A DNA stretch of 35,540 bases from an uncultured Pseudomonadales bacterium (GTDB lineage Bacteria > Pseudomonadota > Gammaproteobacteria > Pseudomonadales > Azotimanducaceae): contig CAMYJX010000011.1 in assembly GCA_947258825.1 (NCBI GenBank), positions 1-35,540 of the forward strand, read 5' to 3'. A model generated the notes under the pieces. That model was not told the DNA's origin. It did not search any database and was given only the letters and a program-made list of their open reading frames with translations. This document shows, one piece after another, positions 14,858 to 24,084 of the stretch. The stretch's first letter is position 1; each line of letters opens with the position of its first letter. Both the position numbers and the translations under genes were made by a program.

Positions 14858-16068
14858 AGCCGCAGCACGTCCACCGCTCTCTGCGGCGATGGAACAGATG
14901 GCCATCGGCACGGCAAAACGCTGGCGCCCCGCTCTTGGGCTTGCTCGAGGTGATGCTCACGTTGGCGCTTGGAAGCCTGGCAACCGTCGCAGTAGCGGAT
15001 CAGGCCAGCAGCGCCGCCTACGATAGCCTGCCGCCAGCGAAGGCCACGGCGGCCGTTCCCGGCCACGAGGATTCGCTGACCGCAACCGTCCACGGTCAGG
15101 CCCACGATCTGGCCGCCGCCATGGGCGCGCTGGAAGCCTGCCAGAGTCGGTCCGACAAACCGCAGCCCTGCGAGCTGATCAGGCTCAACGGTGAGCGCAT
15201 CACCACGGGCAGGGAGATCCGCGCCCAGGTTCCCCGGGATCCCCACCCGCTCTACCTGTGGGAATATCGTCAAGGCGCCAGCACCGTTTACCTGGCCGGA
15301 TCCATTCACGTGCTCAAACCCAGCCTGTATCCGCTTGCGGACCAGTTAACCACGGCTTTTCAGCAGTCCGACTACCTGGTGCTGGAGGTCAATACCGAGC
15401 AGTATCCGCCGGCTCTCCTGCAACAGCAGACCATGAAATATGCCCTGCTGCCTGCCGGTCAGACCCTGCAGAGCGCGCTGCCGGAGCCCCTGGCCGGGCG
15501 CCTGGGTGATCGCCTGGCGGCCTACGGGATGTCCCTGCAGGCCCTCGCCTCGGCAAAGCCGGCAATGGTGATGAATCAGCTGGTGATCGCCCGGCTGATG
15601 GCCATGGGCTACCTGCCGGACTACGGTGTTGAACGTCACTTTCTGTCGCTGCGAACCAGCCAGCAGATTCTGGAGCTGGAGTCTCTGGATGCGCAGCTGC
15701 GTCTGCTTTTCGACCAGCCCGCGGCAACACAGGTGCAGCTGCTCGCGGACACCCTGGACATGGAGCTGGAGATCGAACCGCTGCTCGCCGACATGCTGAC
15801 CGCATGGCTGTCCGGTGACGACGCCCGATTTCTGGAGTTGTTCAAGGCCCAATCCGGTGACTCGGCGCTGGCCGAGGCCTTTAATCGATCCCTGCTGGAC
15901 GATCGAAACCTGGCCATGGCAGATAAGATCCGGGGCTATCTGAATGAACCCGGAAGCTACTTCGTCCTGGTGGGCGCAGCTCATCTGATCGGCGACAAAG
16001 GGATCGTTGCGCTGCTATCCCGCGACGGCGTCAAAGGCCGCCGGATAATGTCCTCAGACACGCTCTGA
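14854..16068 (+). CDS. TraB/GumN family protein, exported
   Basis: The 404-residue product starts at a GTG overlapping the preceding stop. The first 30 residues are polar and basic, followed by a hydrophobic stretch (LLGLLEVMLTLALGSLATVAVA) that ends in a likely cleavage or anchor site near residue 49. Residues 50-125 are a variable linker with a short Cys-containing segment. From about 130 the TraB/GumN domain is clear: YLAGSIHVLKPSLYPL with the conserved GSIHVL, a helical middle, and the C-terminal YFVLVGAAHLIGDKGIVALL with the conserved GAAHLxG. Histidines and glutamates of these two motifs are the proposed metal site of a Tiki-like protease fold. The function in bacteria is largely uncharacterised. 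It probably acts in the periplasm or at the inner membrane. Confidence 0.87.
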   Translation: MKPQHVHRSLRRWNRWPSARQNAGAPLLGLLEVMLTLALGSLATVAVADQASSAAYDSLPPAKATAAVPGHEDSLTATVHGQAHDLAAAMGALEACQSRSDKPQPCELIRLNGERITTGREIRAQVPRDPHPLYLWEYRQGASTVYLAGSIHVLKPSLYPLADQLTTAFQQSDYLVLEVNTEQYPPALLQQQTMKYALLPAGQTLQSALPEPLAGRLGDRLAAYGMSLQALASAKPAMVMNQLVIARLMAMGYLPDYGVERHFLSLRTSQQILELESLDAQLRLLFDQPAATQVQLLADTLDMELEIEPLLADMLTAWLSGDDARFLELFKAQSGDSALAEAFNRSLLDDRNLAMADKIRGYLNEPGSYFVLVGAAHLIGDKGIVALLSRDGVKGRRIMSSDTL

Positions 16069-16117
16069 GACGGGGCTCCGGTTCCACCAGACCTCTCAAC
16101 GGATCAAGGAGAAAATC

Positions 16118-16834
16118 ATGGAAATTGAAGGCAAGCGGGCGCTGGTGCTGGGCGGAACATCCGGTATCGGTCTGGCCGCCGCACAGCAGCTGGCGGCCGC
16201 CGGTGCCGAAGTAGTGGCGCTGAGCCGCAGCGACACCAACATTGCCGAGGCCAAAGCGGCTCTGGGAAGCCGCGGCAGCGTTCGCCAACTGGACGTGCTG
16301 GACCGGGAGGCGATGGCTGCCACCTTCGCTGAGCTGGCGCCGTACGACATACTGATAAACGCGGCAACCGGCGGGGGACGCGCAACCGGCCCCTTTCTGG
16401 AGATGGACCTGGACGGCTTCCAGGGTTCGTTCCGCAAGCTGTGGGGCTACGTGAACAGCGTGCGTCTGGGCACCGAGCACCTCACGGACAACGGCTGCAT
16501 CACGCTGGTGAGCGGCTCGCCGGCACGAAAGTGCAGCCTCGGCATGTCCGCAATCTCGACGGTCGGCAACGCTGTGGAAGGCTTCGTCAGAGCGGTTGCC
16601 CCCGAGCTGGCACCCCGGCGCATCAACGTAGTTTCGCCGGGCATCATCGACACCCCGATGTTTCCGGTCAGCGGCGACGCCCGCAGCGCTTTTCTCGACG
16701 GCGCCACCGGGGGCAACCTCATCAAGCGCGCCGGCACGCCTGACGAGGTCGCCATGGCGATCCTGTTCACCGTGCGCAACGACTTCGTGACGGGTACCAC
16801 CGTGGACGTGGACGGCGGCGCGCTGCTGCCCTGA
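16118..16834 (+). CDS. Short-chain dehydrogenase/reductase (SDR) without the YxxxK catalytic pair
   Basis: The 238-residue Rossmann protein has the cofactor motif GGTSGIG (about 12-18), an ARS-type second strand (ALSRSD), LDVLDREA, INAAT (the NAG-like motif) and the C-terminal PGIIDTPMF and VTGTTVDVDGGALL. In classical SDRs a YSASK-type motif sits after the catalytic Ser. Here the aligned segment, SGSPARKCSLGMSAISTVGNAVEGF, puts Ile where the Tyr and Gly where the Lys should be. The rest of the family core is intact and there is no frameshift, so this is a divergent, possibly non-dehydrogenase SDR rather than a broken gene. The ATG at 16118 has a strong AAGGAG. The stop overlaps the start of the hydrolase (TGATG at 16832-16836). 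Confidence 0.88.
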   Translation: MEIEGKRALVLGGTSGIGLAAAQQLAAAGAEVVALSRSDTNIAEAKAALGSRGSVRQLDVLDREAMAATFAELAPYDILINAATGGGRATGPFLEMDLDGFQGSFRKLWGYVNSVRLGTEHLTDNGCITLVSGSPARKCSLGMSAISTVGNAVEGFVRAVAPELAPRRINVVSPGIIDTPMFPVSGDARSAFLDGATGGNLIKRAGTPDEVAMAILFTVRNDFVTGTTVDVDGGALLP

Positions 16835-17781
16835 TGCTGGTCGACTTCCGCCCCCCTCTGCCGCTGCAGAATCCCCACCTGCAGACCCTGATGTCCAGCC
16901 TGAGCCGCAAGGGTGCCGTGACGGCGCGGGCAGCACCTATGCTGGAGGTCACCCGTGAGGTACGCCTGACTTGCAGCGACGGGATCGTGCTGCAGGCCTG
17001 GCTGAGCCCCCAGGCAGAAGTGGCGCCGGTGGTGGTGCTGATCCACGGCTGGTTGGGTCACGCTGATTCCAACTACCTGCTTTCCGCAGCCAAACAGCTC
17101 TGGGATTCGGGGTTCACCGTGGCCCGTCTGAATCTTCGGGATCACGGCGGCACCGCCCATCTGAACGAAGGCCTGTTTCACTCGGCCAGAACTCAGGAAG
17201 TGGTGGACGCCGTCAACCTGCTGCGGCAGGAACAGGGTGGGGGACGGGGTGGCGTGCTGGGTTTCTCACTGGGCGGTAACTTCGCGCTCCGGGTGGCCAG
17301 GGCCCTGCAGATCCCGACGCTGGCCATCTGTCCCGCGATCGACCCGGCGGTCACCATGCGCGCCATCGACTCCGGTTGGGCCGGCTATCGCTGGTACTTC
17401 ATCCGCAAATGGCATCGGGCGCTGACGGCCAAGCAACAGGCTTTTCCCGATCTCTACGACTTCTCCCCCGCCCTGCAGTTGCGCTCGGTATCGGCGCTTA
17501 CGGACCTTTTCGTCCGCTACCACACGGACTACGCGCACACGGCGGACTACGTGTCCCGCTACACGCTCACGGGAACCGCGTTAAAGAACACCGAAGCAAC
17601 CATCATCCTGGCTCAGGATGACCCCATCATTCCCCTGCACAGCTTTGCCGGGTTGCCGAACGACGTGCGCGTCGTCGCATCCCCCTGGGGGGGACACTGC
17701 GGGTTTCTGGATACCGCCCGCGGCCCGACCTGGGTGGACCAGGCAGCGGTGACGTTCTTCAGGCAGGCGCTGAACCCCTGA
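16834..17781 (+). CDS. YheT-type alpha/beta hydrolase
   Basis: The 315-residue protein fits the YheT/EMB8 group of alpha/beta hydrolases. It opens with FRPPLPLQNPHLQTL, which is typical of the group, then DGIVLQAWL, HGWLGHADSNYLL (oxyanion region) and LNLRDHGGTAHLNEGLFH. The nucleophile is the serine of GFSLGGN (about residue 146), the acid lies in AQDDPIIP, and the histidine in SPWGGHCGF. It has no signal peptide. The reaction of YheT proteins is not firmly established; esterase or thioesterase activity is expected. The start shares one base with the SDR stop, so the pair is translationally coupled and may act on the same metabolite. It converges on the ThDP enzyme gene 49 nt downstream. Confidence 0.88.
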   Translation: MLVDFRPPLPLQNPHLQTLMSSLSRKGAVTARAAPMLEVTREVRLTCSDGIVLQAWLSPQAEVAPVVVLIHGWLGHADSNYLLSAAKQLWDSGFTVARLNLRDHGGTAHLNEGLFHSARTQEVVDAVNLLRQEQGGGRGGVLGFSLGGNFALRVARALQIPTLAICPAIDPAVTMRAIDSGWAGYRWYFIRKWHRALTAKQQAFPDLYDFSPALQLRSVSALTDLFVRYHTDYAHTADYVSRYTLTGTALKNTEATIILAQDDPIIPLHSFAGLPNDVRVVASPWGGHCGFLDTARGPTWVDQAAVTFFRQALNP

Positions 17782-17830
17782 ACCCGTCGCCAGCCGGCCA
17801 TCCGCGTTCGCAGCCCAGCACGACCATGCC

Positions 17831-19471
17831 TCAGTCGAGGCTGCTCGGTCGCCCAGGCCATTTATAGCCCGCTTTCACCATCACCTCGATGACGGCCGGC
17901 CGACCGTCACCCGTCGCCGAGATGGCCCGCTCGAGGGCGGGAATGAATTCATCCGGCGTTGTGACGCGCTGGCCAAGGGCGCCCAGACTCTCGGCCATGG
18001 CCGCGTAGTTGCCGCCGACGAAGTTGGCACCGAAATCCGTGTGCGCGTCCACCAGGGAGTCGGACTCTATCGCCATGATGCCGTTGTTGAAGATCACGGT
18101 GATGATGCCGATGCGGTTGCGGGTCGCGGTTTCGATGTCCATGCCCACCATGCCGATGGCCGCATCGCCCATGATGTTGACACAGACTTTGTCCGGCTCC
18201 GCCAGCTTGGCACCCATGATGGCGCCGAGCCCGAACCCGAGCTGCGTCGACTTTCCCCAGCCGATATAGCTGCGCGGCACCGGGGCTTCCCAGAAGGAAA
18301 TGATCTGCTCGCGGGGCGTTCCCGCGTCATGGGTGATGATGGTCTGCGCGCCGTCCAGGTGCTCGAGCATGTCGCCGATGATCCGGAACTGATTGATCGG
18401 CACCTCGCTGGAGCTGAACTCAGATTCCCACTCGTCGAGAAACGCCCGCTTTGCCTGTTGCACCGACTGCGCGCGTGGCCCCGCACCGCGATTCACACCT
18501 TTCTCTTTCAGCCCCGCCAGCACTGCCTGAAGGGTGAGTCGCGCATCGCCAACCAGGGCGTGATCGATAGCATATTCCTTGTGAATGTCGTCTTCAGATA
18601 CGGTGGCCTGAATCATCACCTTGCCACCGGGCACGTTGGTGCCATACGGGGTGCGCGTGAGGCTGCTGCCTATGGCGAAAACGCAGTCGGCCTCGCGATA
18701 AGCCTGCAGCAGGTGGGGCGGCTTGGTAATGGCGGAGGCCCCCACGGACAGGGGGTGGTTCTCGGGGAACGCGCTCTTCCCGGGCATGGTGGTGATGACC
18801 GGCGCGTCCAGCGCCTCAGCCAGGGCCACCAGTTCCTCGGTAGCCCGCGCGAAGAGAACGCCCTGCCCCACGTGCAGCACGGGCCGTTGGGCCGCCGCCA
18901 GCGCAGTAACCGCAGCGGCCACCGCTTCCTCGTCGGGCGCGTAGCGCGAGCCGGACACGGGCTGGTAGGCAAACTCCCCGTCGAGCTCACCAAAAAGCGC
19001 GTCCTGCGCGGTTTCCACCAGCACGGGTCCGCCTTTGCCGGTGCGCAACCGATAGAAGGCATGGCGCAGCGCGGGAACCAGGCGGCTGGTCTGGGTGACA
19101 TAGCTGGACCATTTGGTAACGTGGGCGTAGTTGTCACACGCGTTGAAGTTGGGCGTGATGCCGCGCTTGGTGGAGGCTTCTCCGGCAGGAATGAACAGGA
19201 TGGGCACGTTGTCGGAAAACGCCTGGGCCGCCCCGGCAAAGGCATTCTCGGCACCTGGCCCGTGCTGGCAGATGAACACGCCCAGGCGCCTGCCGTTGGT
19301 TACCCGGCTGAAACCGTCGGCAATCCCGAAACCCACCCGCTCCTGTCGGCAGACGATCGGCCTTATGCCGACCTTCGCGCAGGCTTCAATAACCGGGTTG
19401 CGCGGGTAGCAGGCAATGAACTCAACGCCTTCCGCCTTGAGAACCTGAGCGATAACTTCGAATCCCTTCAT
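17831..19471 (-). CDS. Thiamine diphosphate-dependent enzyme, acetolactate-synthase-like
   Basis: The 546-residue protein has the three-domain layout of the ThDP decarboxylase/carboligase family. The N-terminal pyrimidine-binding domain carries the catalytic glutamate in CRQERVGFGIADG (Glu44) and HGPGAENAFAGAAQAF. A central domain of the DHS type follows at about 190-330. The C-terminal diphosphate-binding domain carries GDAAIGM...FNNG (about 440-470), the GDG-NN metal motif with Ala for Gly. The family includes acetolactate synthase, oxalyl-CoA decarboxylase, benzoylformate decarboxylase and 2-hydroxyacyl-CoA lyase. No regulatory ilvN gene is adjacent, so a biosynthetic acetolactate synthase is unlikely. 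With a CaiB-type CoA-transferase upstream, a 2-hydroxyacyl-CoA lyase or oxalyl-CoA-type decarboxylase is plausible, but this is inference. ATG 19471 has a good purine-rich site. Confidence 0.85.
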   Translation of the reverse strand: MKGFEVIAQVLKAEGVEFIACYPRNPVIEACAKVGIRPIVCRQERVGFGIADGFSRVTNGRRLGVFICQHGPGAENAFAGAAQAFSDNVPILFIPAGEASTKRGITPNFNACDNYAHVTKWSSYVTQTSRLVPALRHAFYRLRTGKGGPVLVETAQDALFGELDGEFAYQPVSGSRYAPDEEAVAAAVTALAAAQRPVLHVGQGVLFARATEELVALAEALDAPVITTMPGKSAFPENHPLSVGASAITKPPHLLQAYREADCVFAIGSSLTRTPYGTNVPGGKVMIQATVSEDDIHKEYAIDHALVGDARLTLQAVLAGLKEKGVNRGAGPRAQSVQQAKRAFLDEWESEFSSSEVPINQFRIIGDMLEHLDGAQTIITHDAGTPREQIISFWEAPVPRSYIGWGKSTQLGFGLGAIMGAKLAEPDKVCVNIMGDAAIGMVGMDIETATRNRIGIITVIFNNGIMAIESDSLVDAHTDFGANFVGGNYAAMAESLGALGQRVTTPDEFIPALERAISATGDGRPAVIEVMVKAGYKWPGRPSSLD

Positions 19472-19527
19472 GTCTTCCCCCTCTCTCTGGTTAGAGCCCT
19501 ATGCCCGAATTCATCCTGCAGGCGGGC

Positions 19528-20727
19528 TCAGATAATGCCACGCCGTTGCAGATCGGCCAGCTCCGTCTGCGACAGTCGCAGCAGGCCCGAGTAAACCTCG
19601 GAATTGTGGGCCCCGAGCTCCGGTCCGGGCCAGCGGATGCTGCCCGCGGTAGCTGACAGCCGGGGCACGACGTTCTGCATCTTCAAATTGGGAAACCGGG
19701 GATCCGGAACATCGACGATGGATTCCCGCGCCTGAAACTGAGGATCCGCAAGCATCTCGGGGGCCCGGAAGATGCGACCGGCAGGCACCCCGGAATCCTC
19801 CAGCCGAGCCAGCAGAGCGTCCGCCTCGAGGGTCGCGGTCCAGGCTGCGATCAGGTCGTCCAGCACCTGCTGGTGTTCTCCCCGGGCCGCGTGATCCCGA
19901 TAACGAGGATCGCGGGCCAAGTCCGGATTTCCCATCGCGCCGCACAGCCGGCTGAATACGGAATCCTGGTTCGCCCCTATCAGGATCATCTCGCCATCGC
20001 TGGTGGGATAAACATTCGAGGGCGCTATTCTGGGCAGGATCGACCCGCTGCGCTCTCTGATGACGCCCGCTTCCGTATACTCGGGTATGGTCGATTCCAT
20101 CATCGCCAGCACCGCCTCGTAGATCGCCGAATCAACCACCTGCCCCTGACCGGTCCGCTCCCGATGATGCAGCGCCGCCAGGGTGCCGACGCAGGCGAAG
20201 GTGGCCGCCAGCGAGTCACCGATAGACAGACCAACGCGACTCGGCGGCCGATCGGGATCCCCGGCCAGGTAGCGGATGCCGCCCATGGCCTCACCTATGG
20301 ACCCGTAACCGGCCCGCTGCGCATAGGGTCCCGTCTGACCGAACCCGGAAACCCGCACCATGATGAGCTTTGCGTTCACAGCAGCGAGATCGGCGTAGCC
20401 CAGGCCCCATTTCTCCATGGTGCCCGGCCGGAAATTTTCGACGAGCACGTCCGCATCGGCCACGAGGCGCTTGAGCAGCGCCTGCCCCTCGGGCTCCCGC
20501 AGGTTCAACGAGATGGATTTCTTGTTGCGCCCGATCACCGACCACCATACCGGCAGCCCCTGCCCCCAGGTCCGCATGGGATCGCCGACGCCGGGCGGTT
20601 CCACCTTGATGACCTCTGCGCCCAGATCCCCGAGCAGCTGGCCACAGAAGGGGCCGGCAATGAGCGCGCCGAGCTCGAGCACGCGCAGGTCGGACAGAGG
20701 TCCCGGGGTTTCCGGCACCTCGCTCAC
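19528..20727 (-). CDS. CaiB/BaiF family (class III) CoA-transferase
   Basis: The 399-residue enzyme belongs to the formyl-CoA transferase/CaiB family. Landmarks are LRVLELGALIAGPFCGQLLGDLGAEVIKVEPP (about 15-45), the NKKSISLNLREPEG stretch, VENFRPGTMEKWGLGY, and the GLSIGDSLAA loop holding the catalytic aspartate that forms the mixed anhydride. A C-terminal GVPAGRI and DPRFPNLKMQN complete the fold. It moves CoA between carboxylates. The GTG start overlaps the stop of the HMG-CoA lyase-type gene (GTGA at 20727-20724), so the two are translationally coupled. This suggests it makes the lyase's substrate, for example HMG-CoA or a related hydroxyacyl-CoA from the free acid, with succinyl-CoA as a possible donor. 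The actual acids are unknown. Confidence 0.9.
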   Translation of the reverse strand: MSEVPETPGPLSDLRVLELGALIAGPFCGQLLGDLGAEVIKVEPPGVGDPMRTWGQGLPVWWSVIGRNKKSISLNLREPEGQALLKRLVADADVLVENFRPGTMEKWGLGYADLAAVNAKLIMVRVSGFGQTGPYAQRAGYGSIGEAMGGIRYLAGDPDRPPSRVGLSIGDSLAATFACVGTLAALHHRERTGQGQVVDSAIYEAVLAMMESTIPEYTEAGVIRERSGSILPRIAPSNVYPTSDGEMILIGANQDSVFSRLCGAMGNPDLARDPRYRDHAARGEHQQVLDDLIAAWTATLEADALLARLEDSGVPAGRIFRAPEMLADPQFQARESIVDVPDPRFPNLKMQNVVPRLSATAGSIRWPGPELGAHNSEVYSGLLRLSQTELADLQRRGII

Positions 20728-21692
20728 GGTTTCGACCCGGAAGTTGCCGCGCCCGTACCGCCGGGCTCGTTGCCTGACGGAAAGCCACCGGATCGAAGCA
20801 GCATGGAGGGTATCCGCTTGTCGAGCACCGTCTCGAGCCAGGCGGCGATCTCGATGAGCGCATCCAGGTCCACCCCGGTTTCGATGCCCATCCGGCTGAG
20901 CATGTATTGCAGATCCTCCGACGCGATGTTGCCCGTGGCATTGGGGGCAAACGGACAGCCGCCGATGCCGCCGATGCTGGCGTCGAGGGTCTCGACGCCC
21001 GCCTGCAGGGCGGCGAAAGCGTTGGCCAGACCGGTGTTGCGGGTGTCGTGGAAGTGGGCTCGCAGGGGTACCTCGGGACCGAGCAGGTCCCGCAGCGCAA
21101 GGAAGGCTTCAAGCACCTGGCCAGGCACGCCGACCCCGACGGTATCCGCCAGAGCAATCTCTACCGGACCCTCCTCAGCCAGAGATCCGGCAATTTCCAG
21201 CAGCTTTGACAGCGCCACTTCGCCTTCGAAAGGACAGCCGAAGGCAACCGCGATGGTCGCCTGAGCCCGCAACCCCCGCTGGCGAGCGTCGCGCAGCACC
21301 CGACGCGCCATGGCGAGGCAGGCGTCGCCATCCATCCCCTGATTGCGCAGCGCAAAGGCGTCGGTAGCGGGAACCACGAGGCCTGCTTCATCGAGCCGCT
21401 CGGTAGCGAGCAGGCGCTCGTACCCGCGCTGGTTGAGGACCAACCCGGTGTAAACGACATCGCCCCGCTGGGGAAGGCCGCTGCAGACGGCTTCCGCGTC
21501 GGCCATCTGGGGCATCAACTTGGGATGCGCGAAGCTGGTGACCTCGAGCCGCCGCGCCCCCGCCTCGAGAGCGCGATGGATGAGCGTAAGCTTGTCGTCC
21601 GTGGAAACCAGAGTGGATTCGTTCTGAAGGCCATCACGGGGGCTGACTTCCATCAGAGTCACACGGTCGGCCAACGGCATTCTGTCAGTCAT
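20724..21692 (-). CDS. Hydroxymethylglutaryl-CoA lyase-type enzyme
   Basis: The 322-residue TIM-barrel lyase shows the HMG-CoA lyase signature. It has SPRDGLQNE (Arg19, Asp20), EVTSFAHPKLMPQMAD, FGCPFEGEV, ALADTVGVG, the metal-binding HFHDTRN and the flexible active-site loop ASIGGIGGCPFAPNATGN with its cysteine. All catalytic residues are present. The expected reaction is cleavage of (S)-HMG-CoA or a close 3-hydroxy-3-methyl acyl-CoA to acetyl-CoA and a keto acid. ATG 21692 is chosen for its GGAGG and because the longer frame is just the shadow of the GH3 gene. It overlaps the GH3 stop by eight bases and is coupled to the CoA-transferase behind it. The last 20 residues are a Gly/Ser-rich tail that is unlikely to be structured. 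Confidence 0.9.
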   Translation of the reverse strand: MTDRMPLADRVTLMEVSPRDGLQNESTLVSTDDKLTLIHRALEAGARRLEVTSFAHPKLMPQMADAEAVCSGLPQRGDVVYTGLVLNQRGYERLLATERLDEAGLVVPATDAFALRNQGMDGDACLAMARRVLRDARQRGLRAQATIAVAFGCPFEGEVALSKLLEIAGSLAEEGPVEIALADTVGVGVPGQVLEAFLALRDLLGPEVPLRAHFHDTRNTGLANAFAALQAGVETLDASIGGIGGCPFAPNATGNIASEDLQYMLSRMGIETGVDLDALIEIAAWLETVLDKRIPSMLLRSGGFPSGNEPGGTGAATSGSKP

Positions 21693-24036
21693 GGTGTACC
21701 TCCACCTGCGTCGCCAGCACCTGCTGCTGCTGCAGCGGGCGCTGCTCGCCCTGGAGTACCACGGTCGCACGCAGCCGGATGTCCCGGCTGGAAGCTCCGA
21801 CCATCAATTCGATTTCTCCCGGGTCTACCACGAAACGCATCTTTCGATCGTAATAGGCCAGCAGGGAGGCATCCATGTGAAAACGCACGCTGCAGGAGAC
21901 CCCGGCGGCGAGGGCAACCCGCTTGAAGCCGGCCAGCTGCTGTACCGGCCGGGCAACGTCGGCCACCTTGTCACGCACGTAAAGCTGAACAACTTCCTCT
22001 CCATGCCGATCGGAATCGTTCACCACGGTCACCCAGAGATCGATGGCGCTGTGGACGTCTGCCGTATCCGGGCAGGTCAACTCGGTATAGACAAAGCTGC
22101 TGTAGGACAAACCGTGTCCGAACGGATACAGCGGCCGGGTGGACTGATCGATGTAATCCCCCAGCGCCATGCTGCGCCCTCCGCCCGACCGGTGGTTATA
22201 GTAAACGGGCACCTGACCCACGCTGCGAGGGAGCGACACCGGCAACCGCCCGGCGGGATTGACCTCGCCGAACAGGACCCGCGCCAGCGCGCTGCCGCCT
22301 TCCTCTCCGGGCAGCCAGGCCATGACCAGGGCATCGCAATGCTCGACCGCTTCCGTCAGCGCGAAGGCCCGCCCACCCAGAACCACCAGCACCACCGGGG
22401 TTCCGGTGGCAGCCACCTCCCTGATCAGATCCGTCTGCTCACCCGTCAGAGACAGGTCCGACGCGTCGCGAAATTCGCCGCTGGTGCAATCCGGCAGCAG
22501 ACCGCTCCTGCCGCCCACACAGACCACGGCCACGTCAGCGTCGCGAACGGCTCGCAGCGCTTCCGCAAAGTCCGACCGCCCTTCTTCGCGCACCGCACAG
22601 CCGGGGACGCAGTCCACGGTGGCAAACGCTTCGATACCCTGGCGTGGCGTCACCATGTCGACAAAGTAAGGGCCGGGCCTGAAATCTCCATCCGTCCCCG
22701 GGGAGATATCCGTCGCCAGCTCTTCTTTCCGATAAACGATTTCCGCATGCGCAGGGTAGTGATAGTCACCGAGCAGCAGCCTCGGGTCATCACCGGTAGG
22801 GCCAACAACGGCAACCCGGCATCCGACCCGAAGCGGCAGGAGCCCGTCGTTCTTGAGCAACACGATGGATTTTTCTGCCAGCTGCCTCGCCAGCAGTCGA
22901 GCCTCCGCCGTATCGAAGCGCGCATCCGCTGCCGCGGCATCTACGTAAGGCGCTTCGAACAGGCCCAGCTGAAATTTTGCTTTCAGCATCCGCGTCAGGG
23001 CACGATCCACCAGCTTCTCGTCGACCGCCCCTTTCTCGACCAGAGCTTCCAGCGGCTCCCCGTAGCAGTCGATTGCCGGCAGCTCTACATCCAGGCCGGC
23101 GGCAAGCGCCATGGCGGCAGCGGCGCCCTTGTCTGCCGCGACGTGGTGATGACGAACCAGCAGGTCGATGCTGAAATAGTCGGCCACGACCAGGCCCTGA
23201 AACCCAAGCTCTTCCCGCAGCAGCTCATCCAGAATCTCTTCGGCGCCGGCGCAGGGAACGCCGTCGACGGAGCTGTAGGAGTTCATGATGCCCTGCAGGC
23301 TGGCCTCGCGGATGACGGCGGCAAAGGGTTCCGCGTAGACCTCCCGAAGCTGACGCGGTCCGAGGTGCACCGGCGCGTGGTTCATGCCGCCTTCGGGAAG
23401 CCCGTAGCCGAGAAAGTGCTTGGCGGTGGCCATGACCCCCTGCCCGGGCTCGCCCTGCTGCAGGCCGCGCACGTAAGCCACGCCCATCCGACCCACCAGA
23501 TAAGGGTCTTCACCAAAGGTTTCTTCCAGCCGTCCCCAGCGAGGATCTCTGGCGATATCCAGCACGGGGGCCAGCGCCTGCCGGGCGCCCACCGCCCGCA
23601 TCTCCTGACGCGTTGCATCCGCCATCTGCCGCACCAGATCCGGCTGGAACGTTGCAGCCAGGCCAATGGCCTGGGGGTATTGAGTCGCCCCCCGGGCGCA
23701 GAAACCGGCCAGCGCCTCCTCGTGGATGATGGCGGGGATTCCCAGGCGGGTCTCCTCCACCAGAAAACGCTGGATGGCGTTGGCGAACGCAGCGTTTGCA
23801 GCGGGCTTGAGGCCTGTGTTGGCACCGATCCGGGTGATCTGCCCAATGCCATCGGACAGATGCCCGGCAGCCGTTTCGGTGTCGAAGGCGCCGTCCTTGA
23901 CAAGATCGCTGGACCAGACGCATCCCAGCTGACGCAGCTTTTCCCTCAACGTCATCCGACCCAGCAGATCCTTGACCCGGGTGTCCACGTCGAGGTGCGC
24001 ATCGAAGTACGCCGGCTCGGCTTTTGACTTGCTCAA
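21685..24036 (-). CDS. Glycoside hydrolase family 3 (beta-glucosidase-like), cytoplasmic
   Basis: The 783-residue protein has the full GH3 three-domain layout. The N-terminal TIM barrel carries RDPRWGRLEETFGEDPYL, AKHFLGYG and the nucleophile Asp286 in GLVVADYFS. The second alpha/beta domain carries KSIVLLKNDGLLPL and a probable acid/base glutamate in SGEFRDASDLSLTGEQ. The C-terminal FN3-like domain follows GRLPVSLPRSVGQVPVYYNHR and PLYPFGHGLSYSSF. Enzymes of this kind release terminal beta-linked sugars, usually glucose or xylose. No signal peptide is present, so it acts on imported oligosaccharides or glycosides. The start is a TTG at 24036 behind GGGGG; no ATG lies closer than residue 28. 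It is 48 nt downstream of glnS and overlaps the lyase gene by eight bases, an unusual pairing of a sugar hydrolase with CoA-ester enzymes. Confidence 0.92.
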   Translation of the reverse strand: MSKSKAEPAYFDAHLDVDTRVKDLLGRMTLREKLRQLGCVWSSDLVKDGAFDTETAAGHLSDGIGQITRIGANTGLKPAANAAFANAIQRFLVEETRLGIPAIIHEEALAGFCARGATQYPQAIGLAATFQPDLVRQMADATRQEMRAVGARQALAPVLDIARDPRWGRLEETFGEDPYLVGRMGVAYVRGLQQGEPGQGVMATAKHFLGYGLPEGGMNHAPVHLGPRQLREVYAEPFAAVIREASLQGIMNSYSSVDGVPCAGAEEILDELLREELGFQGLVVADYFSIDLLVRHHHVAADKGAAAAMALAAGLDVELPAIDCYGEPLEALVEKGAVDEKLVDRALTRMLKAKFQLGLFEAPYVDAAAADARFDTAEARLLARQLAEKSIVLLKNDGLLPLRVGCRVAVVGPTGDDPRLLLGDYHYPAHAEIVYRKEELATDISPGTDGDFRPGPYFVDMVTPRQGIEAFATVDCVPGCAVREEGRSDFAEALRAVRDADVAVVCVGGRSGLLPDCTSGEFRDASDLSLTGEQTDLIREVAATGTPVVLVVLGGRAFALTEAVEHCDALVMAWLPGEEGGSALARVLFGEVNPAGRLPVSLPRSVGQVPVYYNHRSGGGRSMALGDYIDQSTRPLYPFGHGLSYSSFVYTELTCPDTADVHSAIDLWVTVVNDSDRHGEEVVQLYVRDKVADVARPVQQLAGFKRVALAAGVSCSVRFHMDASLLAYYDRKMRFVVDPGEIELMVGASSRDIRLRATVVLQGEQRPLQQQQVLATQVEVHHD

Positions 24037-24084
24037 CTATGTCCCCCGGCTTCAGCCCAGCTTCTGGGCGCCCCGACGTCGCGC

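Noticed and set aside
21691..24027. A 778-codon open frame on the plus strand opposite the GH3 gene
   Set aside because: It mirrors the GH3 gene almost exactly and has no recognisable motif, while the minus-strand frame has all GH3 landmarks.
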